64,000 nucleotides of DNA, taken from positions 542,404 through 606,403 of the forward strand of contig NZ_JAMBOX010000002.1 in assembly GCF_023715785.1 (NCBI RefSeq), given 5' to 3'. This DNA is from Neobacillus niacini. Lineage in GTDB: Bacteria > Bacillota > Bacilli > Bacillales > Cytobacillaceae. The notes below the pieces were generated by a model. That model searched no databases, had not been told where the DNA came from, and was given only the letters and a program-made list of their open reading frames with translations. The number at the start of each line of letters is the position of its first letter. The first letter of the stretch is position 1. Shown here piece by piece: positions 1 through 8,494 of the stretch. A program made the translations under genes and the position numbers.

Positions 1-870
1 AATAATAAGGGATTGACCTTAACAGACCAAATAAATTATATGTATGCCCACCTGCTTGCGATTGCAAATAACGGCGAGGAAACCAAATCTGCCTTTGAAT
101 TTATTATGACAAGGGATTTTAATAGCTTAAATGCGAAAGAATTCGCCAAAAAAATCGCCGAAGCATCCCTTTCACAACTAGGTTCAAAAAATATCCCAAG
201 CAAGGAATATCCGGTTTTATTGCGAAATGATGCAGCAGCCAGCTTACTTGCTGCGTTCACTGCCAATTTTTCAGCAGAAAATACCCAGGCTGGACTTTCA
301 GCGTTAAACGATAAACTAGGGCAACAAATCGCCAACCCAAAAATTACAATTGTTGATGACCCGCTTCTAGAGGAGGGTCTGGCCAGCAGAACCTTTGACA
401 GCGAGGGTGTCGCGTCAAAGAAATTGACACTGGTAGAATCGGGAGTCTTGCAATCGCTGCTTCATAATCAAAAAACAGCGAAGAAGGATCAAACGATAAC
501 GACTGGGCATGCCAAGAAGGATTCCTATAAGAGTTCAGTCAAAGTCGGTCCATCTAACCTTTATATACAGCCTGCCGCCGCTTCATTTGATGATTTAGTT
601 GCGGCTGTGGACGAAGGAGTATTCATTACGAATCTATCAGGCTTGCATTCCGGAACAAACCAAGTGTCAGGTGACTTTTCGGTAGCAGCCAATGGATTTT
701 TCATCAAGGATGGAAAAGTCCAATACCCGGTAAACCTGATGACAATCGCGGGGAACTTCTATCAACTGCTTAAGGATGTACAGGAGGTTGGATCAGACCT
801 GATTTTCCCGCTTTCACCGATTGGTTCCCCATCGATTTTGGTTAAGTCGTTGTCTGTTACAGTAGAATAG
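1..870 (+). CDS. TldE/PmbA family protein, C-terminal part (cut by window edge)
   Basis: The frame is open from the first base, so the start lies upstream; about 289 residues remain of a family that usually runs to about 450. The C-terminal half shows features typical of the TldD/TldE modulator-of-gyrase fold: GLHSGTNQVSGDFSVAANG (about residues 214-232) and a glycine-rich end leading to GSPSILVKSLSVTVE. TldD and TldE form a heterodimeric metalloprotease that trims modified peptides or unfolded proteins. The zinc ligands belong to TldD, and no HExxxH motif is visible here, so this is the TldE-type partner. TldD would be expected just upstream, outside the window. A strong hairpin follows the stop. 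Confidence 0.85.
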   Translation, partial: NNKGLTLTDQINYMYAHLLAIANNGEETKSAFEFIMTRDFNSLNAKEFAKKIAEASLSQLGSKNIPSKEYPVLLRNDAAASLLAAFTANFSAENTQAGLSALNDKLGQQIANPKITIVDDPLLEEGLASRTFDSEGVASKKLTLVESGVLQSLLHNQKTAKKDQTITTGHAKKDSYKSSVKVGPSNLYIQPAAASFDDLVAAVDEGVFITNLSGLHSGTNQVSGDFSVAANGFFIKDGKVQYPVNLMTIAGNFYQLLKDVQEVGSDLIFPLSPIGSPSILVKSLSVTVE

Positions 871-874
871 AACG

Positions 875-912
875 AAAGCCGCCACCCCGAAAACCTAAGG
901 GTGGCGGCTTTT
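875..912. terminator. Intrinsic terminator between convergent genes
   Basis: A near-perfect GC-rich stem (AAAGCCGCCACCC / GGGTGGCGGCTTT) closes a short loop and is flanked by an A-run on the left and a T-run on the right. It can serve the tldE-like gene on + and the minus-strand gene ending at 922. Confidence 0.85.
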
Positions 913-921
913 ATTCTGGTG

Positions 922-1419
922 TTATTGTCTATAGATGATAGCAATCATCTGATCGTACGACATTCCACTATCGACAGAATATGAGCCAGGGCGCAATTTA
1001 TTTTGCAAACCTCTTGCCTCGATATCTTTAGAGAAGTTAAACGCGTTTTCAATAAAACCGGCTTGGACAAGGATTCTGCCAACATCGATATTATTCATAC
1101 CTTCAGAAACATTAATGACAATCTTGGTAACCGTATTGGCAGCCTCAGGATTTGCCGGTGGCGCTTGAGTTTTTCCTGCCTCCTCGGCATTTTTTACATT
1201 CGCGTCATACTCCTCTTTTGTCAGCACGACATAGCCCTTTGCTTCGAGCTCTTGTTTTGGATCCGCTGCAGAAGCTTTGGCGGGTTCAGTTGCCTTGGAT
1301 TTGGATGCTGCGGCTTTCGGAGCATCACTTTTTTCACTAAAGTAAACAGCACCGCTAATCGTAGTTGCAAGCAGAAGTCCGGCCGCAAAGCTGCTTAACA
1401 AGTTAATTCGCATTTGCAA
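922..1419 (-). CDS. Small membrane-anchored protein resembling an MltG/YceG N-terminal domain
   Basis: The 165-residue protein has an N-terminal hydrophobic segment (about residues 5-25) that could be an uncleaved anchor. An Ala/Lys-rich low-complexity linker follows (about 30-60). The C-terminal domain contains VINVSEGMNNIDVGRILVQAG and ends in LRPGSYSVDSGMSYDQMI, which resembles the LysM-like lead domain of endolytic transglycosylase MltG. MltG proteins are much longer, and the catalytic glutamate domain is absent, so transglycosylase activity is not expected. The gene overlaps the 3' end of the gene at 1403-1786 by 17 nt, so the two are probably translated as a pair. Function is inferred only as cell-envelope related. 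Confidence 0.75.
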   Translation of the reverse strand: MQMRINLLSSFAAGLLLATTISGAVYFSEKSDAPKAAASKSKATEPAKASAADPKQELEAKGYVVLTKEEYDANVKNAEEAGKTQAPPANPEAANTVTKIVINVSEGMNNIDVGRILVQAGFIENAFNFSKDIEARGLQNKLRPGSYSVDSGMSYDQMIAIIYRQ

Positions 1420-1786
1420 CCATTCTCCTTTCTTCCTTCACCTTTTGGTAAGGTGCAAGCAACTGTTCAATTTCGGCTTCTGAGACGCCTTTTTTCTCGG
1501 CAATGCTCGCGATGGAATAGTTGCGTTTATATAAATCTAGCACTTCACGTTTAAATACGATTTCATCAGCAGAAAATGGTATGCCTGCTTCTGTCACGAC
1601 CACTTCCATGTCAAGCTCCATATTCCGCAGTGAATCCTGTAGTGCATGGATTTCTTTCATTGTTTCAATATGCACCATATCAATTTGGCTATGTTCTGCC
1701 TTCGCAGCGCGATTGGATTTTAATATTGAAAAAACGAGCAATAACGCTGACACCGCAAACAAGCCTGCTAAAGTCCATTGCATCAT
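1403..1786 (-). CDS. Membrane-anchored coiled-coil protein with helix-turn-helix-like C-terminus
   Basis: The protein has 127 residues. An N-terminal transmembrane helix (about 4-22) is followed by a predicted coiled coil (about 30-65, HIETMKEIHALQDSLRNMEL). The C-terminal segment looks like a resolvase-type helix-turn-helix (YSIASIAEKKGVSEAEIEQL). The layout recalls SwrB/DUF6115-like Bacillus proteins, but I cannot establish homology. A strong RBS (GGAAGGAGG) precedes the ATG. It is the first gene of a two-gene unit and overlaps the MltG-like gene. Function unknown. Confidence 0.75.
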   Translation of the reverse strand: MMQWTLAGLFAVSALLLVFSILKSNRAAKAEHSQIDMVHIETMKEIHALQDSLRNMELDMEVVVTEAGIPFSADEIVFKREVLDLYKRNYSIASIAEKKGVSEAEIEQLLAPYQKVKEERRMVANAN

Positions 1787-1820
1787 GATTATATTCCTCC
1801 TTCCTTTCTCACAAGTTTAT

Positions 1821-1850
1821 ATTATACAACCAAACTTGTTTTTTTTCGAA
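1821..1850 (-). promoter_or_regulatory. Candidate sigma-A promoter with flanking dyad
   Basis: On the minus strand a perfect -10 TATAAT (1821-1826) lies 18 nt from a weak -35 TTCGAA (1845-1850). An 8-bp inverted repeat, ACAAGTTT (1811-1818) and AAACTTGT (1832-1839), brackets the -10 element and could be an operator for the 1403-1786 unit. A run of T follows on the + strand. Confidence 0.5.
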
Positions 1851-1920
1851 TGTTATCTAAAAAACACGAAAAAAGTCGGAGGAGTTTGACAGAATATTGT
1901 CGGAAAAGAGACTAATTTTT

Positions 1921-1967
1921 AAAAAAAGTTGCCGTGTGAGGTGAATTCCTTTATCACCTCGCACGGC
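1921..1967 (-). terminator. Terminator of deoD
   Basis: A 14-bp stem (GCCGTGTGAGGTGA / TCACCTCGCACGGC, one G-U pair) is followed on the minus strand by a U-run. It lies 6 nt past the deoD stop. Confidence 0.85.
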
Positions 1968-1973
1968 ATACTT

Positions 1974-2693
1974 TTAAGCCAACTCAAGCGCGACTTCCAT
2001 CATGTTGGTGAACGCTTGCTGTCTTTCCTCTGGTGTAGTTTGTTCATTGCGAATAATATGGTCGCTGACGGTTAAGATCGTTAATGCGTTTACCCCTGCA
2101 TAGGCAGCGTTCATATAAAGCCCGGCCGTTTCCATTTCCACACAAAGAATCCCCATCTTCTGCCACTTTTCAATAGCAGTTGGATCGGCGTTATAAAAAA
2201 TATCGCTCGTCAGTACATTGCCCACGTGGACAGGAAACCCTTTCTGGTCTGCTGCCTTTTTCGCTTTTTCAAGAAGCTCGAACGAAGCAATGTTAGCAAA
2301 TTCGCCTGGCAGATTGTACTGGTGCACATAACGGGAGTCAGTGGAAGCTCCCATGGCAAACACCAAATCATATAAATTCATATGGTCTTGTATCGCCCCG
2401 CAAGTACCAATCCGAATCAGATTTTTTACGCCAAACACATGAATCAGTTCCCAGGAATACAGACTCATGCTTGGCATGCCCATGCCTGTCCCCATTACCG
2501 ACACTTTCTTTCCCTTATATGTCCCGGTAAAGCCGAACATGTTGCGGACTGAATTAAATTGCTGGGCGTTTTCCAAATAGGTCTCGGCTATAAATTTGGC
2601 CCGAAGCGGGTCGCCAGGCAGCAAAATCGTTTCAGCAATTTCTACTCCATTCGGTTTAATATGTGGTGTTTCTTTTTGTCCATTTCCAATCAT
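1974..2693 (-). CDS. deoD: Purine-nucleoside phosphorylase DeoD
   Basis: DeoD cleaves purine (deoxy)ribonucleosides with phosphate to give free base and ribose-1-phosphate, in cytosolic nucleoside salvage. The hexameric-class signature is clear: ILLPGDPLRAKFIAETYLEN near the N-terminus, GTGMGMPSMSLYSWELI in the middle, and VEMETAGLYMNAA toward the C-terminus. I place the start at the ATG at 2693 rather than an in-frame ATG 18 nt upstream, because AGGAG sits 8 nt before 2693. The product is 239 residues, the usual family size. The gene stands alone with its own terminator. Confidence 0.95.
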   Translation of the reverse strand: MIGNGQKETPHIKPNGVEIAETILLPGDPLRAKFIAETYLENAQQFNSVRNMFGFTGTYKGKKVSVMGTGMGMPSMSLYSWELIHVFGVKNLIRIGTCGAIQDHMNLYDLVFAMGASTDSRYVHQYNLPGEFANIASFELLEKAKKAADQKGFPVHVGNVLTSDIFYNADPTAIEKWQKMGILCVEMETAGLYMNAAYAGVNALTILTVSDHIIRNEQTTPEERQQAFTNMMEVALELA

Positions 2694-2830
2694 AAGTAAC
2701 GCTCCTATCAATTTTGTTTGTCATATTTCTATGGCTAGTTTTCCTTATGTAAAAACATTCATTCAACATTATACCTAGTCTTTTCCAATATTTCGAGGAT
2801 TATAGCACTTTAGATTCATGCTGCCTTAAA

Positions 2831-2871
2831 TAAAAAAAGAAAGCAGGATTTCTTTTTGAATCCGGCCTTCT
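2831..2871 (-). terminator. Terminator of the cysteine-desulfurase-like gene
   Basis: On the minus strand an imperfect stem, AGAAGGCCGGATT pairing with AATCCTGCTTTCT, is followed directly by a U-run. It lies about 18 nt beyond the stop at 2889. Confidence 0.8.
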
Positions 2872-2888
2872 ACATGCATCCGATTTAA

Positions 2889-4133
2889 TTAGAATGTCTT
2901 TACGGTAACCTGTGTCCGAACATAGGACTGAATTGCCCCAATCACCTGATCAATTTCGGCTTCAGTGTTATAAGGCGCAAGTCCGGCGCGAATCCATCCA
3001 CCTGTGACATTGATTCCGAGTTTATCAGCAAGGGTCGATGCATAGAAATCCCCGCTTGCGATAAAAATAGCGTGGTTTTCTGCAAGGTAATGGCATACTT
3101 TAACCGGATCAGTACCTTTAATCGTAAAGGCAATCGTGGGTGTTTTGGCAACGGAATCAGGCGCTTGATATAAAGTGATTTCCGGAATACTCTTTAGAGC
3201 GGCCCTTAGCTTTTCAGCAAGACGATTCTCATATTCTTCAATTCTACTAAAAGCATTTTCAATTTTTTCTCTTCTTGTCGATCCTTCGCCTAGGCTGGCA
3301 ATAAAATTCACTACTGCGTCCATCGCAGCAATCGCTTCATGGTTTTGGGTACCGGTTTCCAATTTGTCAGGATAATACTGCGGTGCCGGCTGCAGCTTAT
3401 ACACAGCAAGTTTTTCAAACACATTGTCTTTTATCACTGCCATCCCTAGGTGTGGCCCGAAAAACTTATAGGCCGAGCAAAATAGGAGGTCAGCACCCAT
3501 TTTCTTAAAGTTAACCGGAAAATGCGGAGCAGCATGAACAGCATCCACAGCTAGTAAGGCCCCCACCTCATGGGCGCGTTTTGCAATTAAGTCTATATCA
3601 GTAATCGTGCCAACCGCATTTGAAGCAAGAGAAACGGCTACCAGTTTCGTATTCTCATCAATGAGTTCTTGTAGTTTTGACAGATCCAATGTTAAGGTCT
3701 CGACATCAACAGGAATAAAACGAACTTCTGTATTCGAATCCTGTGCAGCGGTAGCCCATGAGTCGACATTGGAACGGTGGTCGATTTCGGTGACGACAAT
3801 ATTATCCGTTCCAGTCCAAGTTTTACTCAAAGCGCGAGCTACAGGAAACATTAACGAAGTGGAATTTTGTCCAAATGCCACTTCGGTTGGCTTGGCACCG
3901 ACTAGATCTGCAATTGCTTTTCTAGCTGTTTCAATATGCTGCTCGGTCTCCTTGCTAGTTGGAAATTCACCATGAAGATTCGCACCGCCTCGGGACATAT
4001 AACTTACCATCGCATCAATAGCTGGCTTTAGTACTTGTGAACCCCCTGGTCCATCCATATAAATAGCTGGTTTCTCCCGATATGTACGTGTTAACGCTGG
4101 AAATTGCTGACGGATTTGTTCAATTGGAAACAT
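2889..4133 (-). CDS. Cysteine desulfurase-like PLP-dependent aminotransferase (class V)
   Basis: This 414-residue fold-type I PLP enzyme belongs to the SufS/NifS-like branch known as cysteine desulfurase-like proteins. SAYKFFGPH contains the expected Schiff-base lysine (about residue 222), VDAVHAAPH supplies the Asp/His pair that holds the PLP ring, and TGTQNHEAI lies downstream. No separate sulfur acceptor or Fe-S assembly genes are nearby, so sulfur mobilisation is only an assumption; a related lyase or transaminase activity is equally possible. A strong AGGAGG RBS precedes the ATG. The gene is monocistronic, with its own terminator and two palindromes upstream. Confidence 0.85.
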   Translation of the reverse strand: MFPIEQIRQQFPALTRTYREKPAIYMDGPGGSQVLKPAIDAMVSYMSRGGANLHGEFPTSKETEQHIETARKAIADLVGAKPTEVAFGQNSTSLMFPVARALSKTWTGTDNIVVTEIDHRSNVDSWATAAQDSNTEVRFIPVDVETLTLDLSKLQELIDENTKLVAVSLASNAVGTITDIDLIAKRAHEVGALLAVDAVHAAPHFPVNFKKMGADLLFCSAYKFFGPHLGMAVIKDNVFEKLAVYKLQPAPQYYPDKLETGTQNHEAIAAMDAVVNFIASLGEGSTRREKIENAFSRIEEYENRLAEKLRAALKSIPEITLYQAPDSVAKTPTIAFTIKGTDPVKVCHYLAENHAIFIASGDFYASTLADKLGINVTGGWIRAGLAPYNTEAEIDQVIGAIQSYVRTQVTVKTF

Positions 4134-4219
4134 GATTCCCCTCCTAAAGGTTATTCAGGTAACCATATTCGCTAAATCAATAGCGAGTTCCTGCAATTTT
4201 CCGAAAAAAGAGCAAACAG

Positions 4220-4234
4220 TTTATGTGACATAAA
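4220..4234. promoter_or_regulatory. 15-bp palindrome upstream of the desulfurase-like gene
   Basis: TTTATGT-G-ACATAAA is a perfect inverted repeat about 90 nt upstream of the start at 4133. Its position in a promoter-length gap suggests an operator, but no regulator can be named. Confidence 0.35.
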
Positions 4235-4253
4235 GTATTACAAAAAAATAGCC

Positions 4254-4277
4254 TTAATATACAAGCTTGTATATTAA
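4254..4277. promoter_or_regulatory. 24-bp perfect palindrome
   Basis: The half-site TTAATATACAAG is followed directly by its exact reverse complement. It lies between the hydrolase stop (4288) and the next gene. A loopless palindrome suits a dimeric repressor better than an intrinsic terminator, although an AT-rich hairpin ending the hydrolase transcript cannot be excluded. Confidence 0.4.
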
Positions 4278-4287
4278 AGCAAATTTT

Positions 4288-5322
4288 TTAGTGCTTACTT
4301 AGCAGAGTCAAATTCTCAATCACTATTTGTTCATTTTCCTTAGCGTCTTCCAGGTGAAAGGCATGGGAGGATTTTTTTGACCAATGTAGTTTTTTAAGTG
4401 GCGCCTCCAACTGGTCGAAATACTTTTGAACCAATTCAGCCCAGACATGTGTCTCCTTTTCTCCATGAATGAAAAAGACCGGAATTTCAAGCTTTGGAAC
4501 TTCGGAAAAGAAATCAAAGGTGTTCAAGTCATCAATCATCTGGTCTGAATAGGACAATTTAAAGCCTGAAACCAAAGCATGATAGACATCTTTTAACGAG
4601 TAATCTGGAGAACCGAGCATAATTTGCGCAGCTTTGGCATAGCTTGCCGACCCTTTATCCCCGGCTTCATAAACCATCGATTTGTATTTGAGCAGCCATT
4701 TTCTCATAAGCCCCCACTGTTTGAAGCTTTCTAAGTATGGCGGTTCCCCCACTTCCGTTAATTCCCTGATTGCTTTTTGATTGTTAGTTTCCTTCGCCTT
4801 TTCCAGCAACCATTGATAACAAAGTTTGTCATTTTCCACCCAATTAGTTATTTGTGAAAAAGCAGTATAGGAGTACAGCTTTTCTGGGATTTGTTTGGCG
4901 AGCGAAAGCCCGATCACCGTCCCCCAGGAATGGGCCACAAGGTGCAGCTTAGGCTGGTTAAACCGTTGTAACAGATAATCAATCACTTCGTTTGCATCAC
5001 TAATAAATTGGTTTAGATGCATTGTTTCTTTCGAAATATGTTTTGAAAAAGATTTACCTGTACCGCGCTGGTCCCAAAAAACAAGGGTGAAATGCTTGAC
5101 CAGTTGTTTTGTACAGGTGACTAACGCATAATCTCTTCCACGGCTTGAAACACCTGGAACGGGCATACTTGGCCCGCCATGGAGCATGAAAAGAATCGGG
5201 TTTGCAGGGTCTTCTGTTTGAATGAGGATGGATTGACTAACGCCGCCAATCATAATAGATTCAATGGCACTAATCCCCTTATTGGATATCGTAAAATCCG
5301 CTTTCTTCGATAACAGTTTCAT
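4288..5322 (-). CDS. Alpha/beta hydrolase, proline-iminopeptidase-like
   Basis: This 344-residue cytosolic serine hydrolase shows the oxyanion-hole segment MLHGGPSMP, the strand motif VFWDQRGTGKSF and the nucleophile elbow AHSWGT (Ser about residue 131). Late in the protein are VFFIHGEKETHV (acid region) and SHAFHLE (catalytic His). HGGP together with DQRGTG is typical of the S33 family (prolyl aminopeptidases and relatives), so removal of an N-terminal proline or hydrolysis of a small ester or amide is plausible. The substrate is not determined. No signal peptide is visible. Confidence 0.85.
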   Translation of the reverse strand: MKLLSKKADFTISNKGISAIESIMIGGVSQSILIQTEDPANPILFMLHGGPSMPVPGVSSRGRDYALVTCTKQLVKHFTLVFWDQRGTGKSFSKHISKETMHLNQFISDANEVIDYLLQRFNQPKLHLVAHSWGTVIGLSLAKQIPEKLYSYTAFSQITNWVENDKLCYQWLLEKAKETNNQKAIRELTEVGEPPYLESFKQWGLMRKWLLKYKSMVYEAGDKGSASYAKAAQIMLGSPDYSLKDVYHALVSGFKLSYSDQMIDDLNTFDFFSEVPKLEIPVFFIHGEKETHVWAELVQKYFDQLEAPLKKLHWSKKSSHAFHLEDAKENEQIVIENLTLLSKH

Positions 5323-5394
5323 CTATTCATACACTCACTTCTTCATGTAATTTTTTAAAAAAACATTCGGCAAAAATCTGGTGGTGCTTGTGGG

Positions 5395-6696
5395 TCACAA
5401 ATGTTTACCTCGTGACCAAATCACGACCGGAATCAACAATAGCGCAAGGAAACCGCCGGCAAGCGAAAGTGTCGCATAGCTGGATTGAGCGACGACCATC
5501 CCAGATAGCACTCCTCCGGAGGCACCGGCCAAAGCAATCAAAACATCGACGGTTCCCTGTGTTTTAGCGCGGGTTTTTGGATGTGTCGCGTCCACGATGA
5601 GTGCTGTGCCGCTAATAAGGCCAAAGTTCCAACCAAGACCAAGGAGAGCGAGCGCGATGATGATCCCAAATAAAGAAGAACCAGGTGCAAAAGCTGCCAG
5701 CAAACCGGCTGCCAACAGAGTCGCTCCGGAGGCCATGGCCATTTTCATTCGTCCAAACTTATCGACAAGAACACCGGTTATCAATGACGGCAAGAACATC
5801 GCAGCAATGTGAATGCCAATGACAAGTCCAACGGCACTCAATCCATGGCCATGGTGCCCCATGTACACGGGTGTCATCGTCATGACCGCGACCATGACAA
5901 TCTGTGTTAGGACCATGATTGTGGCACCGACCACGACCTCACGATTATTTTTTATAAGGGAGACTGGAGTTTCCAGCGTTAAAGACTCCGTCTTGTGTCT
6001 TTTTGCCGCTATAAGGTTTGCAACCTTTAGCGGGTCTGGACGCAAAAATAGTGCCAGAACTAATCCGGCAAGGAGATAGGCAGCTGCTGAGAGAATGAAT
6101 GGTCCGGCCAATGGCGGAACACCAATAGAACCGGCAAATCGACCCATGACACCGACCAAGTTGGGCCCAGCCACAGCACCGAATGTTGTTGCAACCATCG
6201 CAATGCTCACCGCTCTTGCCCGCTGTGTCGAGCTTGCCAAATCCGTCCCGGCGTAACGCGTTTGCAGATTGGTGGCAGCACCGGAACCATAGATTAATAG
6301 AGATGCAAAAAATAGAAAGATATTATTAAAAATTGCCGCAAGAACCACCCCAATTGCGCCAATGCCCCCAACCAGAAAACCTGTCCCGAGGCCAAACCTT
6401 CGACCAAACCGTTGTGAACCTCGTCCTACAAACAACGCGGCCCCTGCTGACCCCAGAGTGAAAACTGCAGTGGGCAACCCTGCAAGCACATCTGTCCCTA
6501 GCATGTCTTGTGCAATGAGCGCCCCGACGGTCACCCCTGCTGCAAGACCGGCACCGCCAAAAATTTGCGCAGTCACGACCACGGCCAACGTCCGCTTGTA
6601 TAACTGTTGCTGCTTTTCCGGCGAGTCTATGTAACTATGTAATGAATCCCGCTGCAATTCCAATGCCTGTGAATCATCTGATTTCGGTGTAACCAC
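5395..6696 (-). CDS. MFS transporter
   Basis: A 433-residue membrane protein with about 12 hydrophobic segments after a roughly 38-residue cytosolic N-terminus. Major facilitator landmarks are visible: GRGSQRFGRRFGLG in the loop between helices 2 and 3 and VLVDKFGRMKMA in the matching loop of the second half. The protein is Gly/Ala rich, and its substrate (drug or metabolite efflux) cannot be told from sequence. The start is GTG at 6696 with a GGCGGGG-type RBS. It follows the 6729-7292 gene by 32 nt and may be co-transcribed with it. Confidence 0.85.
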   Translation of the reverse strand: MVTPKSDDSQALELQRDSLHSYIDSPEKQQQLYKRTLAVVVTAQIFGGAGLAAGVTVGALIAQDMLGTDVLAGLPTAVFTLGSAGAALFVGRGSQRFGRRFGLGTGFLVGGIGAIGVVLAAIFNNIFLFFASLLIYGSGAATNLQTRYAGTDLASSTQRARAVSIAMVATTFGAVAGPNLVGVMGRFAGSIGVPPLAGPFILSAAAYLLAGLVLALFLRPDPLKVANLIAAKRHKTESLTLETPVSLIKNNREVVVGATIMVLTQIVMVAVMTMTPVYMGHHGHGLSAVGLVIGIHIAAMFLPSLITGVLVDKFGRMKMAMASGATLLAAGLLAAFAPGSSLFGIIIALALLGLGWNFGLISGTALIVDATHPKTRAKTQGTVDVLIALAGASGGVLSGMVVAQSSYATLSLAGGFLALLLIPVVIWSRGKHL

Positions 6697-6728
6697 CTGG
6701 TCCCCGCCTCTCTACCGCTTTTTAAAAA

Positions 6729-7292
6729 TTAATCCATTTTAGATTCACTCACCACACCGTTTTGCTCCATTAATGTTGTAATTTTATCAAGCTGTCCGGC
6801 TGTCGCAACCACTAAGTATTGCGGTTGGAACCATGTCCGTTTTAGCTTGATTGTTAACTTATAGGCGTTGTTAACCTTTGGATCCAGTCCATATAAATCA
6901 TGCCAGCGGACAATTTGTTCAGTCTGATAATGTTTTATTTGATGGTAAGATACAAACTTTCCATTCAGAATGATTCCCTTTGGTAAAATAAACAGGCTTC
7001 CTCGATGGCGGACTCCATTGATAATGGCGAAAAATATATATGCCATACTTAAATACGGCGATGTGAAGATATCAGTGGTAACGACCACCAACAATAGAAC
7101 CGATAACAACACCAAGGCGGCAAGCGTTCCCCATTTGACATACCGGTAGGATTTAGAGGTTTTTGAAAGTGGCTCCATCGGTTTCCACTCAACGGGAACG
7201 ATAATCTCGGCAAATTCACTTTCATGGATCGGATAAAGTGCACTGTTCGCTTGTTCGGCCGCTTTTTTCAAATTTAATAGATTTCTAAGCAA
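6729..7292 (-). CDS. Hypothetical membrane protein with C-terminal PH-like domain
   Basis: 187 residues from the TTG at 7292, which has GGAGG 10 nt upstream. Two adjacent transmembrane helices (about 52-70 and 75-92) are followed by a soluble region beginning RHRGSLFILPKGIILNGKFV, typical of small Bacillus proteins with a bacterial PH-like fold. Upstream of the TTG the frame stays open for about 22 codons and would encode a further hydrophobic stretch (FSFLFIGGIYYLL). It also has an AGGGTG sequence before an ATT codon, so the true protein may start earlier at a non-standard codon. Function unknown. Confidence 0.7.
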   Translation of the reverse strand: MLRNLLNLKKAAEQANSALYPIHESEFAEIIVPVEWKPMEPLSKTSKSYRYVKWGTLAALVLLSVLLLVVVTTDIFTSPYLSMAYIFFAIINGVRHRGSLFILPKGIILNGKFVSYHQIKHYQTEQIVRWHDLYGLDPKVNNAYKLTIKLKRTWFQPQYLVVATAGQLDKITTLMEQNGVVSESKMD

Positions 7293-7449
7293 ATAATAAA
7301 TGCCTCCAATAAATAGAAAGCTAAATATGATGTCTTCAATAATAAGTCTTCACCCTTTCTGGTTGAGCTTTCAATTAAGCAGATTACTTTCATTTTCATT
7401 GAAATTTCCATTGCTGTCAAACCCTTCCTATAAATATTGGAAGAAGGCC

Positions 7450-8004
7450 TTACCGTTTCTGGCAAAAGATTGTCTGGCGCTCCTCTGCTTCATGTTCTTC
7501 AAAATAAATAACCGTCCAATCGGCAAATTCCCGTAACAATTCTTTTGGCTGCAGTTTGTATTGATTCGACATTCCCTGACCGTCCGTGCTGAGCGATTGA
7601 TAGTACGTTTCCATGAAAAAATAACCCTTGGCTTTTATAAGGTCCTTTACCGTCGATAACAGCAAACGGTCAAGGTAATAGGTAATCACAACTAAATCAA
7701 ACGTATTCTTTTCGCAAATTATTTCCCTTGTAAGATCGCAAACCCTTGCATGGATGTTCAGGTTTTTTTTGACTGCTAGTTCCCGTAGATAATGAACCGC
7801 AATATCGGAAATGTCGACAGCTTCGACCTGATAGTTTAACCCCGCAAGGAACATACTGTTTGCACCCAGACCGCAGGCCAAGTCAAGCGCTTTCCCGCCT
7901 GTCAAATAGGTTGCTGCATTTTGCAATCTGGGATTTGGGTGCGGTAATTTTAAGTCCTGAAGACGTTCGTTATATTTCATATTCCATCTCGTTTGATCAT
8001 TCAT
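7450..8004 (-). CDS. Class I SAM-dependent methyltransferase
   Basis: A 184-residue single-domain methyltransferase. Motif I is ALDLACGLGANS, followed by VEAVDISDIAV (acidic loop that binds the ribose) and the post-motif strand FDLVVITYYLDR. The start is taken at the ATG at 8004, where GAGGGG lies at the right distance; the longer frame adds 31 residues without family similarity. It resembles the tellurite-resistance TehB-type group in size. The acceptor molecule is unknown. Confidence 0.8.
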   Translation of the reverse strand: MNDQTRWNMKYNERLQDLKLPHPNPRLQNAATYLTGGKALDLACGLGANSMFLAGLNYQVEAVDISDIAVHYLRELAVKKNLNIHARVCDLTREIICEKNTFDLVVITYYLDRLLLSTVKDLIKAKGYFFMETYYQSLSTDGQGMSNQYKLQPKELLREFADWTVIYFEEHEAEERQTIFCQKR

Positions 8005-8097
8005 ATTTAGACCCCTCATATATGTAATAATGAAATCATGCCCTATATTATCAATTATCTCAAATAAAAAAATCAGGGACATAGCAAGTTTTAACAC

Positions 8098-8271
8098 TTA
8101 CCATGTCCCTAACTTCTTGTTAAAAACAAAAACCGCGATCCAAATACTTAGACTAAATGATTTTCCTGGAATGAATTGATATTCTCTAAATAGCAAACAC
8201 ACTAAAATAGCAAGGGCATTAGCAATGACCCCTGCATAAACAAGAGAACGAATGAATGCTGGATTAAATAT
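8098..8271 (-). CDS. Possible small membrane protein with non-standard start
   Basis: An open frame of 57 codons reads like a genuine two-helix membrane protein: FNPAFIRSLVYAGVIANALA, a first helix ending LVCLLF, a short loop REYQFIPGKS, then SLSIWIAVFVF and a basic tail. AAGGGAG lies 9 nt upstream of an ATA codon, the only plausible start after an upstream in-frame stop. The ATA start makes it either a rare initiation case or a gene whose start has been damaged. It lies in an otherwise empty 490-base gap. Confidence 0.4.
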   Translation of the reverse strand: MFNPAFIRSLVYAGVIANALAILVCLLFREYQFIPGKSFSLSIWIAVFVFNKKLGTW

Positions 8272-8494
8272 TGTGACTCACTCCCTTTGAATGTTTCTAT
8301 AATATAACCCTTTACCATTTTATGCCGAAACACTGCGCTGTAATCTTTATCACTGAAAAAACCTCTCCTCTATCCTAAGATGATTCCTGACTTTTTTATT
8401 TTATTCCTTTTCCAGCTAATTTCCACTAAAAAAACAGGATTTCTGCCAGTTTCCAAGAATACATTAGTAAAGATGGAAAGGGGTGGTTGTCTAC

